Below are positions 17,820-27,816 of a stretch of DNA of 64,000 nucleotides, piece after piece. The notes beneath the pieces are model-generated. The model made no database searches, was not told where the DNA came from, and saw only the letters and a list, made by a program, of their open reading frames with translations. The position numbers and the translations under genes were made by a program. The stretch is taken from contig JARBJD010000263.1 of NCBI GenBank assembly GCA_033064195.1, positions 1-64,000 of the forward strand, written 5' to 3'. This stretch comes from Blattamonas nauphoetae. Lineage: Eukaryota > Preaxostyla > Oxymonadida. How positions within the stretch are numbered: the first letter of the stretch is position 1; each line of letters opens with the position of its first letter.

Positions 17820-18890
17820 GAACCCCCTCCAACCAAATGGCCCATCGACACCGTATTCTTTCAACTACTGTGCTGAATGTCCACAGCAATAGCCCCACCC
17901 CAAACAAGAACAAGTCTTTGTCTCCATCTCATCCTCCCATGGACAACGTGTGATGCTGAAAGGTCGTTCATTTCGATTCATAAAGATAGTATTAATGTTG
18001 AGAACACTGAAATTTTGAGTGATTTTAACGTTCTTGAAAAAAAGAGATAAATCCTCAAAATGCCTGTGTTTTGAGAGATGAAAGTTCGATGGGAAAAGAT
18101 GGAATAAAAGGTGAATTGTTAGAGGTCTAGCAAATCAGACTGTGCAATGATTCCTTGAAGAGAATGGGGAGCTGGGGCATCGTATTGGGTTGGATCAGCA
18201 TTCAAGGCTACACGTTGTCCATGGGAGGATGAGAAGGAGACAAAGGCTTATTTTTGTTTGGGTGGGACACTTGTTGTGGATTCCGAGAGGAGAGACGAGA
18301 CACATGTCATTGATGAGAATCTATCAAGTTATGGACATTCAGAGCAGTAGTTGCTACACTCATCGATTCAATTGAATTTCGTCCGTTTTGAGTTGATTCA
18401 ATTCGAAGTTGATCGAGATCGTTTATTTCGTCCGTACTCAAGTAGTCCTTCCAACAATCCTCAATCGTCATGGGAAAGTTCACTGTCCTGACCGTATTTC
18501 GTACTTTTTTCCCATCTCACTCAGATTCTTCGCCCAGCGTTTTCTTGTTCCCAACTTGAGCATAAACGAAATCAAGGATCTCGATCAACTTCGAATTGAA
18601 ACAACTCAAAACGGACAACTTTCAATTGAATCGATGATTGTAACCTTGAATAGCGATCCGACCCAATACGATGCCCCAGCTCCCCATTCTCTTCAAGGAA
18701 TCATTGCACAGTCTGATTTGCTAGACCTCTAATAATTCATCTTTTGTTCCATCTTTTCCCATCGATCTATCATCTCTCAAAAAAAACGAGGCATTTTGAG
18801 GATTTATCTCTATTTTCTTTAAGAACTTAAAAATCACTCAAAATTGCAGTGTTCTCAACATCAACACTATCTTCATGAATCGAGACAGTT
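17820..18890. repeat. Nested inverted repeats forming a 1-kb imperfect palindrome
   Basis: Arm B (17,965-18,195) is the reverse complement of B' (18,655-18,890). Arm C (18,358-18,430) pairs with C' (18,567-18,640). Segment A (17,820-17,960) pairs with A' (18,200-18,360), which is present only in the left half. The right half reads as the end of a protein (SLQGIIAQSDLLDL, stop at 18,732) and the left half repeats that end on the minus strand, so a gene tail seems to have been duplicated head to head. Confidence 0.7.
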
Positions 18891-18959
18891 ACCTTCTCAT
18901 TGGGCACTTTTCTTTTTCACTCCAAACTCTCTCCCCATTCATTTCTATCTCTCCTTCGC

Positions 18960-19640
18960 GACTGGATGACCTGTCCGAAATGTGAGAAGACTCTCACAAA
19001 CCTTGATCACATTAGAACGGACTCCCAACACATATCACGATTGTGCATGGATACTGGAAAAATGACACTATTCAAATTCCTGCCGTCGATTCAAAATGTT
19101 CAACGATATCAATCACTCAATGGTATAAGAAGCCCAGAATTGTGTGTTTGATCCGATCAAAACTCAATCCAACCAAAATTAGTGGAAACGATGTGATGGT
19201 TGAAGTCGATGAAGGTCATTTCATCTCATCAAAAGGACATCGAGGGAAGGAAAAAACTGAATTCTGGATGATTGGAGGATGCGTTCCCAATCACCATCGA
19301 ACGTCACTTCGAACCCGGCTCTCTCATCCACACGGACATGTGGAAGTGATAGAGCTGGATTGGGATGGATTTGAAGATAAAAAGGAAAATTGCGACAGTG
19401 AATCATTCCATGTGTCAATGGACTGATGAAGAAGCAGGAACAACAACCAATCACGTGGAGGCTCTCTGGAGGATCATCCGCTTCTGACTGCCAGAATTTG
19501 GAGTGCCAAGATGGTTTCATCCGCACAATAGCGCTGAGAAACCGTACACACGTCAGAATGTTGACTTTGGATTTTCACTGAACGATCGGTTCTGTCACGA
19601 ACGAGATGATGGAAATCATGATTGACAACCCAGACGAAAA
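18960..19640 (+). pseudogene. Merlin transposase, copy 2, degraded
   Basis: The pieces are a zinc-ribbon start (CPKCEKTL), the first catalytic block VEVDEGHFISSKGHRGK with a following WMIGGC, and in another frame TNHVEALWRIIRF, the E-containing block near the end of Merlin proteins. Several frame changes separate them. The left end abuts the palindrome at 17.8-18.9 kb, so rearrangement may have removed the 5' end. Confidence 0.6.
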
Positions 19641-19865
19641 GAAAAAGGCCAGGAAGAAGATTCTCAAGACAAACGCCGATGGACGTCAGATGAAAACAGA
19701 TATCTTTTTTCATGTGTTCTTGTCATATCTTCAAACCTGTTAATCAATTTTGATGAAATCTTCTGCAGAAACGGTTTTTTAGTGAGCATTATTTTCTGAA
19801 AAAAAGAGCAAAAAGAGTGGGTATCTGGGAAGATGTGAAAAAACTCTATTTTTGTTCCTATAGAT

Positions 19866-20829
19866 ACAGTGGCCGCAAAAATTATCTGCGGCGCGAGAAG
19901 TAGGGATAAAGAAGATTTGGGAGTTAGAGCATGGAGAAGAGAGAGAGATAAGATCATACTTTTGGGACAGCGCGAAAGTTGGCAGGATTGAGAGCTGGAG
20001 AATCTTTTTGGATGAAGAGGGTCGATCGCGTGATCTTGATTGATGTGTGTTTGTTATTTAAAACAACATAAAATATCATCAATTTTGAGAAAAAGAAGAC
20101 GATAGATCAGGAAGAGTGAAGTGAACAATAATACAGGGGACGATAAATTTTTTCATAGAATATCACCTCAGACACGACAACGCATCATTTCTCTTCTGAG
20201 AGCCCACACTCCTGCTCAAGTCGCAAAGAAGACACGAAAACCCGAATCAACAATTCGCTACATGAAAAGACGATGGGATCAGAGCATCTACAAAACAAAC
20301 ATGAAAGGTAGGGGAAGACAAAGAAAAACAACACCACAGCAGGATCTGAAGCTGATCTCGTTCATCAATGCAAACAGGTTTCTCCACGTCCCTGCCATTC
20401 GAAATGAGATGAGTCTCCAGGGGATTGAGATGAGCGAAGGCACAATTCGCTCACGAGCAGCTGTGGCGGGACTGAGACAGAGAGTGAGAAGAAAAACGGG
20501 GATGCTTACGGAGAAACATAAGAAACAGAGACTTGAGTTCGCATACCGAGTTCGGGAGTGGACTTTGGAGAGATGGAAGGAAGTGATTTGGACAGATGAG
20601 AACAAAGTGTGTTCGTTTGTTTCCGATGGTCGAGATTTCGTGTGGTTGAAGAAGGATGAGGAGAATGGATCTGAATATGGAAAAGAAAAGAAAGCACACC
20701 CTTCCAAAATCATTATCTGGGCTTCGATCGGATGGAATGGAGTTGGATCCATCCATCCGATCAAAGACACGTCTCTTACATCTGTTGGACTCATCCAAAC
20801 TTTTGGGCGAGAAAAACAGCGTTTATACA
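19866..20829 (+). mobile_element. Tc1/mariner element, 3' end lost
   Basis: It begins after TA (19864-19865) with CAGTGGCCGCAAAAATTATC, a typical Tc1-like terminal repeat start. The transposase frame follows 255 bp inside. No matching right terminus was found before the Merlin target duplication at 20,830, so the 3' part is deleted. Confidence 0.65.
20121..20829 (+). pseudogene. Tc1/mariner-type transposase, C-terminally truncated
   Basis: About 235 residues remain. Two N-terminal helix-turn-helix regions (TRQRIISLLRAHTPAQVAKKT; a GRGRQRKTTPQQD hinge, then SEGTIRSRAAVAGL) precede the DDE domain with the first aspartate in VIWTDENK. A KIIIWASIGWNGVGSI strand follows. The second and third catalytic acids lie beyond the break. 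No ATG precedes the first helices in frame, so the start is also doubtful. It is dead as a transposase. Confidence 0.75.
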
Positions 20830-20837
20830 CATCTTCC

Positions 20838-22010
20838 GGTAAAATCCGACCATCTGTGACCCACACCTGAGTTTGGGTTGATGATCGAATGGCCAAATGT
20901 CCAGACGATAAGTCTGTGACAGCAGCATTGCATACAGTCTTCTCAGATGAAATTCTCGCCTTTGACTGGTTTTACGAAACAATCTTTCAGCGAATTCCTC
21001 CGATGTGTTCAAATCCAAATTGTTCAAACCGAATGTCACAAATTGGAAAGCCAGGAGGGAAAAGAACATTTAGATGCAGTGAATGCCGGAAGACTAGAAA
21101 TATTTTGGCCGGGACTCCTTTCTACAAGAATAGAATCGGGATCGGACAATGCCTGAAGATAGGCCTTCCTTTTTGGATGGGCTATACATAAGTTGGCTCG
21201 TCAATGTTGACAGCAAAAGACGAAGACACAACTAGTTATTCTCATCATGTCTTCCGAAAGGCATGTTTCGACGCACTAGCAGCAGAACCAACTCAGATCG
21301 GTGGCCCCGATAGGATCGTCGAGATCGACGAGGCTGTGTGGAGGCGCAGGAAATACCACCGTGGAAGGGTGCCAACGAAGCACGATCTTTTCTCTGCGTT
21401 GTTCCTGACCGATCGGCTGCAACCCTAATTCCTCTGATCACCGAACATATCGCCGCGGGAACAACTATATACTCGGACGAATGGAAAGCTTACAACAACA
21501 TTCCAAAAATACCAGGGAAGCACTTTAAACACCAAACCGTAAATCACTCACGCAACTTCGTGAACCCTGCGGATGGAACTTGTACCAATACCATAGATCT
21601 CATCAAATACATGTGAACTCCATTAAAGCAGAATGATGAAGCTGTTCACCAACTAGAACTTGATGAAAAGGAGGCTCTTCATGGATCAGTGACCGAAAAT
21701 GAAAATCTCGCTTTGATAAATGTTCCGATGATTGAAGACCTGATTGGGGTTCAAATCATCACAGACACCGACAACACCAGTAGTGGAGGCCTGATCGACG
21801 AGTTTGACAATGATGAAGAGAGAGAAAGACACGATCTTCACTTCAACATCCGCAACTCCTCAAAAAAACATCCTATTCACTTTCGTTTTGCTGATTCACT
21901 CAAAGTATTCATAATCAAGTCTCATTTTTGATCCAAATAGGGCAATCTTGTTCTCATGAAAGAAACGGCACCCATACTCAGGTGTGGGTCACAGATAATC
22001 GGATTGTACC
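20838..22010 (+). mobile_element. Complete Merlin element with 8-bp target duplication
   Basis: A 1,173-bp element. Left end: GGTAAAATCCGACCATCTG; right end reversed: GGTACAATCCGATTATCTG. The inverted repeat continues through TGACCCACACCTGAG for about 40 bp with a few mismatches. It is flanked by the perfect 8-bp direct repeat CATCTTCC (20830-20837 and 22011-22018). Merlin elements make 8-9 bp duplications, so superfamily, TIR and TSD agree. The target lies in a long-TIR MITE, whose intact site CACATCTTCCCAAATAC can be seen at 28.08 kb. Confidence 0.85.
20889..21616 (+). pseudogene. Merlin transposase, copy 3, frame-broken
   Basis: It starts with an intact zinc-ribbon part (CSNPNC ... FRCSECRKTRN with ILAGTPFY), which ends near 21,190. 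The catalytic region follows in other frames: VEIDEAVWRRRKYHRGR near 21,320 and VVPDRSAATLIPLI with TIYSDEWKAY and VNHSRNFV near 21,410-21,560. About two frameshifts and one stop separate the parts. An acidic tail extends toward 21,930. The element ends are intact, so it could have moved only with a transposase from elsewhere. Confidence 0.7.
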
Positions 22011-22288
22011 CATCTTCCCAAATACCCAGCTTTTTTTTCCATTTTTTTCTGATATTTTAGTTTCACCAAAAAAACGTTTCTGTGAAAAATTTCATGAAAA
22101 TCGGTTCACTGGTTGTTGAGATATACTCGTACACATTTTGAAAAGTGGCCAAATCGAGGTATTTTACGGATTTCTCCAATTCCCCAAATAGGAAATTTCT
22201 CAAAGTTTATTTTTTTCTTCGTTGGACCAATATGGTTTCTTTCAACCCCAGGTTCCGGGTTGGTTACACGGACCAGGTTAATGACATA

Positions 22289-22993
22289 TCCAATAAATCA
22301 CGATATTGAAATAGCTCAAGTACATTTGTGAATGTTCCAACAAGTTCACAGTTTCCTTTTTCAATTCAGAATCAACAAAGAAGTGTGTGTAATGTTTTCG
22401 TTTGCACAAATGAGCTCGAAATCCTTTCATTATGATCTGATGGTTGATGTCATCCATGACTTCAGCTGTCTGCCAGAAGAGTTTGTAATCCCAATCTTCA
22501 GAAGGACTCACGAAATGTGGATTACATGCCGAGTTTCGAAGGTTTGTTTGCGCTTTGAACTGTTCAACTGCCAGGCAATTTTGTGTATTTGAGTGCACTG
22601 CTCGCACTTGGTTTTGTCTGTGTATCAGAATCCCAGATCCATCCTCCATTGGAAGAGCTCTGATGGTCACATCCTCAATTCTGTTCCAGGGACCCACCGC
22701 CTGAATGTGTGTATCCGTATTCAGATGGGCATGGAGCTGTGATGCCGCAAATGGATGTGCTGGTCTGGATGCCAATTCACATTGAATGCCTCTAGAGATT
22801 TGTCTTTCTGAAGTTCGAGGTTGAGGTAGTTGGAGAAAGGTGATAAATCCGCATGATCGGTATAAATCCAATCCGGAAGTCCTTCTGTTGAGCTCCAGAG
22901 TTCTTTGTTTTCACCATTGGTTGGCGCAAAACACACAGATTTGAAGAGATATGGGTCAGAATTTAAAAAATCATTCAAAAGTTCAACGGTCAC
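22289..22993 (-). pseudogene. Broken relative of the three-repeat virus-like genes
   Basis: The segment at about 22,290-22,425 aligns at DNA level with the 12.8 and 13.9 kb genes (MKGFRAHLCKRKHYT against MKGFRTHQNKRKRYT). The upstream 570 bp contain further open but unplaced sequence (for example ELLNDFLNSDPYLFKSVCF). It is a degraded fossil with several breaks, and is older than the tandem pair. Confidence 0.5.
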
Positions 22994-24155
22994 AAATAAA
23001 AAACGACATTGATCACTCTTGCCATGGCTTGAGTAACTATCTCGAAATTACAATTCAAGCATGTCATGAACCCATTCTAGAGAAAAGTCGAACAATCTAT
23101 CAACCATGAGAGGAGATTGGTATTGAATGATGGTCTTCGAACTTTTGAATGATGTCAAAAAGTCTGTCCCTAATCGTTCGGGATATTGTTCCGCCAAGTG
23201 TGTCATCAATTCGGTTTTTTCATAGAATCGTGTTTAAAGAGTAATGTTCATTTTGAAAAACACAAAAATCAAGGTATCTGGTTAGAAAGGTGACATCCCA
23301 TATTCTTCTCGATAAACAATCCTTTGATAGGCATGGGCAGCGGTCGGTCCGACTGCTCGTCGACCGACCGACTGCTCTTCAGAGGGATCTTTCCCATTTC
23401 AAGCAACACATCACGATTTTCCTTCTTTCGACACGAATTACATCAAAAGTGGATGAATTAGCTTTATATTCGTGTTCAGTAAGTTATACTCCTCTTCCTT
23501 CTTCTTGTCTTCATCCTTCTTCCTCTTTCCCAGCTTTCCAATCACTTCAACAACAAACGATGAAGCTCCTCTCGTCTCTAGTGTCGGCCATAGCGAGATC
23601 TGAAATCGATCATTCGCTGGCGTCGATTTCATGTCTGTGAATCGAGTTTGATTTGGTTGTGCGCGGTCCATCCGTTCTTTCTTTCGTGGACAATCGATCG
23701 GAAGAAGCAGCGCCACGCCTGTCACAAGATTGTCCAGCTCAGCGTCGTGCTGTGGGTGGTGTGTTTGTGTGTAGTGAAGTCGTTCTGGGACAGCGACACT
23801 CGTTGCGAGGAGCGTATGTTGGATGAGGAAGTGGTGGGAGTGAACAGAAAACGAGTGTTGGGAGTAGTGGAGAGTGGATGGCTGGATTGGACTGGATGGA
23901 GCCGACAAGAGAGATTAACTCTCCTCTCCGTCTCCTCTGCCTTACTCTCCACACATCCTCCCTCCTCCCCAATCCATTCCATTTCATGTCCAATTCTCAA
24001 CTGGCAGCACCAGAGACTATCTTGCATCCCTTGCTTCTTCCTTCGTAAACCACTCCAAAATTGGCGGTTTCGCGAAGGATGAGTGTTTGTGGGAGGTTGA
24101 GTCTGGTTGTGCCAGCTTCCAGGAAGTGCGGGGGAGTGGACTGTCTCTGCGACAA

Positions 24156-24968
24156 TCAGCTAGTTTCACGAATCTCAGATGGGAATGTGTGGGATACGTG
24201 GTCGTTCGGACCGTCTGTTGGTAGTGTTGAGGAGTAGGAATTTCGAAATCTCAATTGAATGTGAGCCCGCTTTTGTCTCTGCTTTCTGCCTGTTCTCTTC
24301 GATAATCCCGACACATCTTGCGGATAATCTTGCTGGTCCGATATATTCTTTTCATTTCTTTGCTTCGTTGTGTATTCACGTTGAGTAAAACTCGAAATTG
24401 GGTTCTTCAGACCGTTCTCTGGAGGTGCCAACCTTCCGTTGTTTTGAACATCCAATTTCTGAGCTGTCAGGTCTTTTTCAATAATGTTGTGCGACACTGT
24501 TAGCATTAAATCCCCGTCGGACAGCATTTCCATTATCATATTCCTCAATTCGTCGAGAGAAAATTGGATGTGTTCAGGTTGGGCGTATCTCGCAAAAATG
24601 TGCATCACCAGGATCAATATTGTTGAGGAAGATAATTGTGGAGAGATAGGGGCGGGAAGAGACGAGACGATGGGAGAAGACGCGATCAGAGTTGGGTGGA
24701 CTGTGCGCAATGGAGGAGAGCGATATGAGATTGGTGTGTGTCCGGATGGGAATGATTGTGATGTGGCTGGTGTGCTGAGTGTGTTGATGAATGTGGTTTG
24801 GGTTGATGATAGCGTGGGTTTGTTGAGATTGTCGAGTTGTTCAGTCGACGGAAATGAAGCAGAACTTGTGTCAATAAAGGGCGGAATGGGGAGAGTGAAG
24901 ACAGATGGGAAGGTGGACTTGTCGACCGATGATGCGAGGAAGGCAACCATGGCTGGAGGGTTGAACAA
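24156..24968 (-). CDS. Hypothetical ORF inside the hAT element
   Basis: A 270-residue frame. The N-terminal 125 residues are Ser/Thr/Pro-rich and low in complexity. The middle (ILVMHIFARYAQPEHIQFSLDELRNMIMEMLSDGDLMLTVSHNI, cited as landmarks at about residues 115-165) looks helical. The end is basic and polar. No domain was recognised. It could be captured host sequence, an exon of a longer gene, or a chance frame in T/C-rich DNA. The start falls in low-complexity sequence and is uncertain. Confidence 0.25.
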   Translation of the reverse strand: MFNPPAMVAFLASSVDKSTFPSVFTLPIPPFIDTSSASFPSTEQLDNLNKPTLSSTQTTFINTLSTPATSQSFPSGHTPISYRSPPLRTVHPTLIASSPIVSSLPAPISPQLSSSTILILVMHIFARYAQPEHIQFSLDELRNMIMEMLSDGDLMLTVSHNIIEKDLTAQKLDVQNNGRLAPPENGLKNPISSFTQREYTTKQRNEKNISDQQDYPQDVSGLSKRTGRKQRQKRAHIQLRFRNSYSSTLPTDGPNDHVSHTFPSEIRETS

Positions 24969-26090
24969 ACGATGATGACGATGATCAAAGACGATTTAAG
25001 AGAAAAATCAGACAAAAAAGACAGGAAAGGGCGAATAGCACACGATGGATGATGTTTCATTGATGTTATATCTATGATTATTGCTTCTGATAATTGGCTA
25101 GAGGTGAAAGAAGATAAGTCGTCAAAAATTCAAAGCAGGCAAACGATGTGTGGTTTAAATTGGCTGAAATGAGGATGTATCAATTTGAAAAGCAGATTCA
25201 GTGGATGGTGGAAGATGATGCTGATCGTCTGATCGGAGAGAGCACCTGACAGTGAGAGGTGGCGAAGTCAATCAACGTCCAGTCACTTCAAACACTCACG
25301 CACCAAAGAATCCACAACCATCTTAGTCTGTGGAAATATGGCAGATTTGATGAGGGTATGATGTTCATGGTGAGAGGAAGCAGATGAGGAGAGTTTCGCG
25401 ATGGAGATTGCCAGAATGGTGAGGTATTCGGGTGAAACAGGAGTTCAATTCCGACAGGACTACAGATGCTCGGTGATTAGGAGGTTTGAGAGAGTTGATA
25501 GATCCAGTACAGATTCAGATAAGGTAATTCTGGTTGACAGTATGAATCTGAGCACAGATGACAAAAGATGTTTCAAGAGGAAAGATAAACCGAAGCAAAA
25601 GGTTCAATAGTATCCCGTGAACACAGCCGAGTTGACAAGAATAAAGCGACAGAAAAAATTGACGAGGACGAATGATGCATCTGCTTAGATGAAGATTATG
25701 AGCGAAGAAATACTGAAAATTAGAAGAAAACACACTTCGAAGAAAATAAGAGAGGGTTTGATGATAGGGTTGAGGATCACAGCTCGTTCTGAACCGGCTG
25801 TGGGACAAGGAGATATTTTGAGTGGGATTGTGAGTGAAATTCAATATTTAGAATTGAGATGAAATAAAACACCATTTTACAATTTGCTAAAGCCGTGGAA
25901 AAGGTGTTTGAATAAAACGAAGGAGTCGGAGTCGGTCGGTCAGGCGGACTTTTTGTCCGATGTTGGGGAAGGACAGACCGACTCTGGGACTCTTGATCTA
26001 CGACGTGTTGAACATTAATTTCGAGAAAAATGAGATGAACTAAGTATAGAGATGTTGTGAATCAAAAATGAGAAAAAATGAATAATAAAG

Positions 26091-26161
26091 TGACTCTAGC
26101 GGGATTCGATCCTGGGTCCGGGGAGCAAAAAGCTTCCGTGCTACCGCTCGACTACTAGGCA
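26091..26161 (-). pseudogene. tRNA-like sequence near the hAT right end
   Basis: On the minus strand it has an A box (TAGTCGAGCGG) and a B box (GGATCGAATCC) at tRNA-like spacing, with a seven-base loop CTTTTTG that would give anticodon TTT. The acceptor, D and T stems each contain mismatches, and base 37 would be T. It is therefore a decayed tRNA(Lys)-like copy or a tRNA-derived Pol III promoter, not a working tRNA. Confidence 0.4.
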
Positions 26162-26399
26162 TTCAAAAAAGTCGCCGGCTCTTTTATTTTTAGGGACTGG
26201 ACTCGATCTTTTCAGACCGACCACTGCCCATGCCTATCCTTTGAACAAAAATATCTTTTTTTGAGCAGCTTTTATGGAGATCGATACGATAATAAGGCTC
26301 TTTATTTGGTGCAAAATGGATTCCTGGTTGTGAACCTCTTTTTTATCATTGTATGACCAATATAGATTTTAAAAGCCCCACTACCTGGATTCATGAAAA

Positions 26400-26815
26400 T
26401 GTTCGTGGTGTTTCACCCTTGATAACTAGTCCGATGAAGACGAGAACACAATCAAGGGACTATCGTGCTAGTACATGGTCTTCGGCCATGAGGTAGGCGA
26501 CTCTGGCACCCCACACCTCCAGGGGTACATCGTCTTTCAGACCATCAAGTCACTATCTCAGGCGAAGACAATTATCCCGAGAGCTCATTGGGAGCAGGCA
26601 AAGGGCTCTCTCGAACGGAATTACATCTATTGCACGAAACAGCCCGACTCGAATCCGGTGGAGATCGGTGTCCGACCCGTTGGGCAGGGGAAGCGGACAG
26701 ATCTCTCTGACGCAGGCAAGCTATTGAGAGAGACAAGATCAATGGAAAGTCATTGAAACGAACCCCAAAATCTTCGTTAAATACGCTTCCGGTTTGGGAT
26801 ACCTCCTTCCTCATG
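26400..26815 (+). pseudogene. Endogenous CRESS-DNA virus Rep fossil
   Basis: The segment carries the rolling-circle Rep nuclease landmarks in order: a WCFTLDN-type motif I, a GTPHLQGYI motif II and a YIYCTKQ motif III. A FVKYASGLGYL-type segment follows. The superfamily-3 helicase part is absent. It is a broken fragment with a few breaks and no flanking viral genes, so it is an old integrated copy. Confidence 0.75.
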
Positions 26816-27133
26816 TAAGTAAACCTGACTTCACATACAGACGACGATACAAATGTTCTATTCCTATCTGCATTTTTGTTTAGATCATCTTGGGGAATGT
26901 CTTGGAGGCATTTTGGTCTTATTGTCAACTCAATCTCCCATTCATTTCGATCAGTTCATTTAACATGTTAAGCACGAGTTCTATTCAAAAACAAAGAATA
27001 CAATTTGGTCAAGAGGATGATGACAACAAGAGGAAAGCATACTTGCAGACAGTACTGCTGATGTTTCAAGTGTTCCTCAGCTCCTCAAGCATGCTTGATG
27101 CCCTTTAACGATCTGATCTTGGAAGAATCAGAT

Positions 27134-27499
27134 TCATTGCTCAATATTCGCGATTGTTTGGATGCAGATTGATTTTCCATGCGATTCCACAGAGAACGAA
27201 ACCCAAACAGATTCGCTGGAGAACAACGGAGAGTTTAGGTGTATGAGGGAAAATCGAATCACACGATTGCGAAAATGTGGGCCGCAATCCGAAAAAATCC
27301 AAATTTCTTTTTCGTTTTTGAAGAGATTAGTCCTTGTGAGCTCTTCCAAGCATTTCAGAACGAAGAATGAATCATGATACTGCATTTTGGAGACAAAATG
27401 AAAATATTGTGGTTTGATCGATTCATCATTGGAAAGGGAATAGACTATTTCGTAAACGTCGATAATCTGCTTCACAATCTTCAATGACTGGCCAAGCAC
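27134..27499 (-). pseudogene. Fragment of the DDE-like protein family found intact at 33.8 kb
   Basis: It contains IFSDCGPHFRNRVI and SVESHGKS, which match VFDTGPHFRNKVV and YHEGHGKS of the protein at 33,759-34,931. It also shares a preceding FFVLKCLEEL / FFVVSVLKHL helix. N- and C-terminal parts are missing. It shows that the family is repeated in this genome. It overlaps the hAT fragment by a few bases at its start. Confidence 0.6.
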
Positions 27500-27816
27500 A
27501 AGGTCTTTGGGGGTTGATGAGGAGACAACCGGAGTATCAACACGTGGTTCCCGTCCATTGCTCGGCTCATCGAGTCCATTTGATGCACAAACACGCGATC
27601 AAATCTGAAGGAACAAACAAAATTGATGACCTGTTTAACCTCTGCCACTCTTTTGGAGTGTTCATCTTCTCTTCACCAAAAAGAAAAGCAATTTTTCAGA
27701 GAATCTCTTGCAACAGATTCTACGAATTTCGGGATCCTCTTCATCTCATAATATCCTACACTTATAACAGTGTCACTAATATGTCCCATGTCACCAATCC
27801 GGCCTTTTTTCTGTAA
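27484..27816 (+). pseudogene. hAT-type transposase fragment, second copy
   Basis: It begins MTGQAQGLWGLMRRQPEYQ and continues VPVHCSAHRVHLMHKHA. It aligns with the 17.0-kb fragment (MTGLGNGLWGSLLNRFP, PIHCSSHSLQLVFVHTH). The frame runs into the MITE at 27.79 kb, which truncates it. Confidence 0.6.

Larger units (their letters stand above)
19690..22288. repeat. Long-TIR MITE copy split by nested insertions
   Basis: The left half (about 19,690-19,864) and right half (about 22,011-22,288) are inverted versions of the same MITE arms. The left has GGGTATCTGGGAAGATGTG and the right has CACATCTTCC-CAAATACCCAG and ends with the GGTTCCGGGTTGG / GGTTAATGACA terminal block. A Tc1/mariner piece and a complete Merlin lie between the halves. 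The right end abuts the broken three-repeat gene at 22.3 kb. Confidence 0.6.
23328..26236. mobile_element. hAT-type element, 2.9 kb, with 8-bp target duplication
   Basis: Left end: TAGGCATGGGCAGCGGTC; right end reversed: TAGGCATGGGCAGTGGTC. The inverted repeat is about 25 bp with three mismatches. The flanks are the perfect 8-bp repeat TCCTTTGA (23320-23327 and 26237-26244). An 8-bp TSD and a TAGGnnTGGGCA-type terminus are the hAT hallmark. Several GTCGGTC/GACCGAC subterminal repeats lie within 60 bp of the left end and again near 25,930. I find no hAT transposase inside, so it is non-autonomous or carries foreign cargo. Confidence 0.8.

Noticed and set aside
20288-20896. 202-residue minus-strand frame
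   Set aside because: It lies antisense to the Tc1/mariner transposase, crosses the Merl-target junction and has no domain, so it is a shadow frame.
16444-21616. Bacterial IS1595 insertion sequences as contamination
   Set aside because: The IS1595-like proteins sit among eukaryotic MITEs, with one interrupted by a TA-flanked MITE and one inside such a MITE. Merlin, the eukaryotic branch, explains them.
23438-24082. Overlapping frames of 80-156 residues on both strands in the left part of the hAT element
   Set aside because: Low-complexity, mutually overlapping and without recognisable domains. Not annotated as genes.
26091-26161. Functional tRNA-Lys gene
   Set aside because: A and B boxes are present, but the acceptor, D and T stems carry mismatches and base 37 would be T. 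Kept only as a tRNA-like pseudogene.
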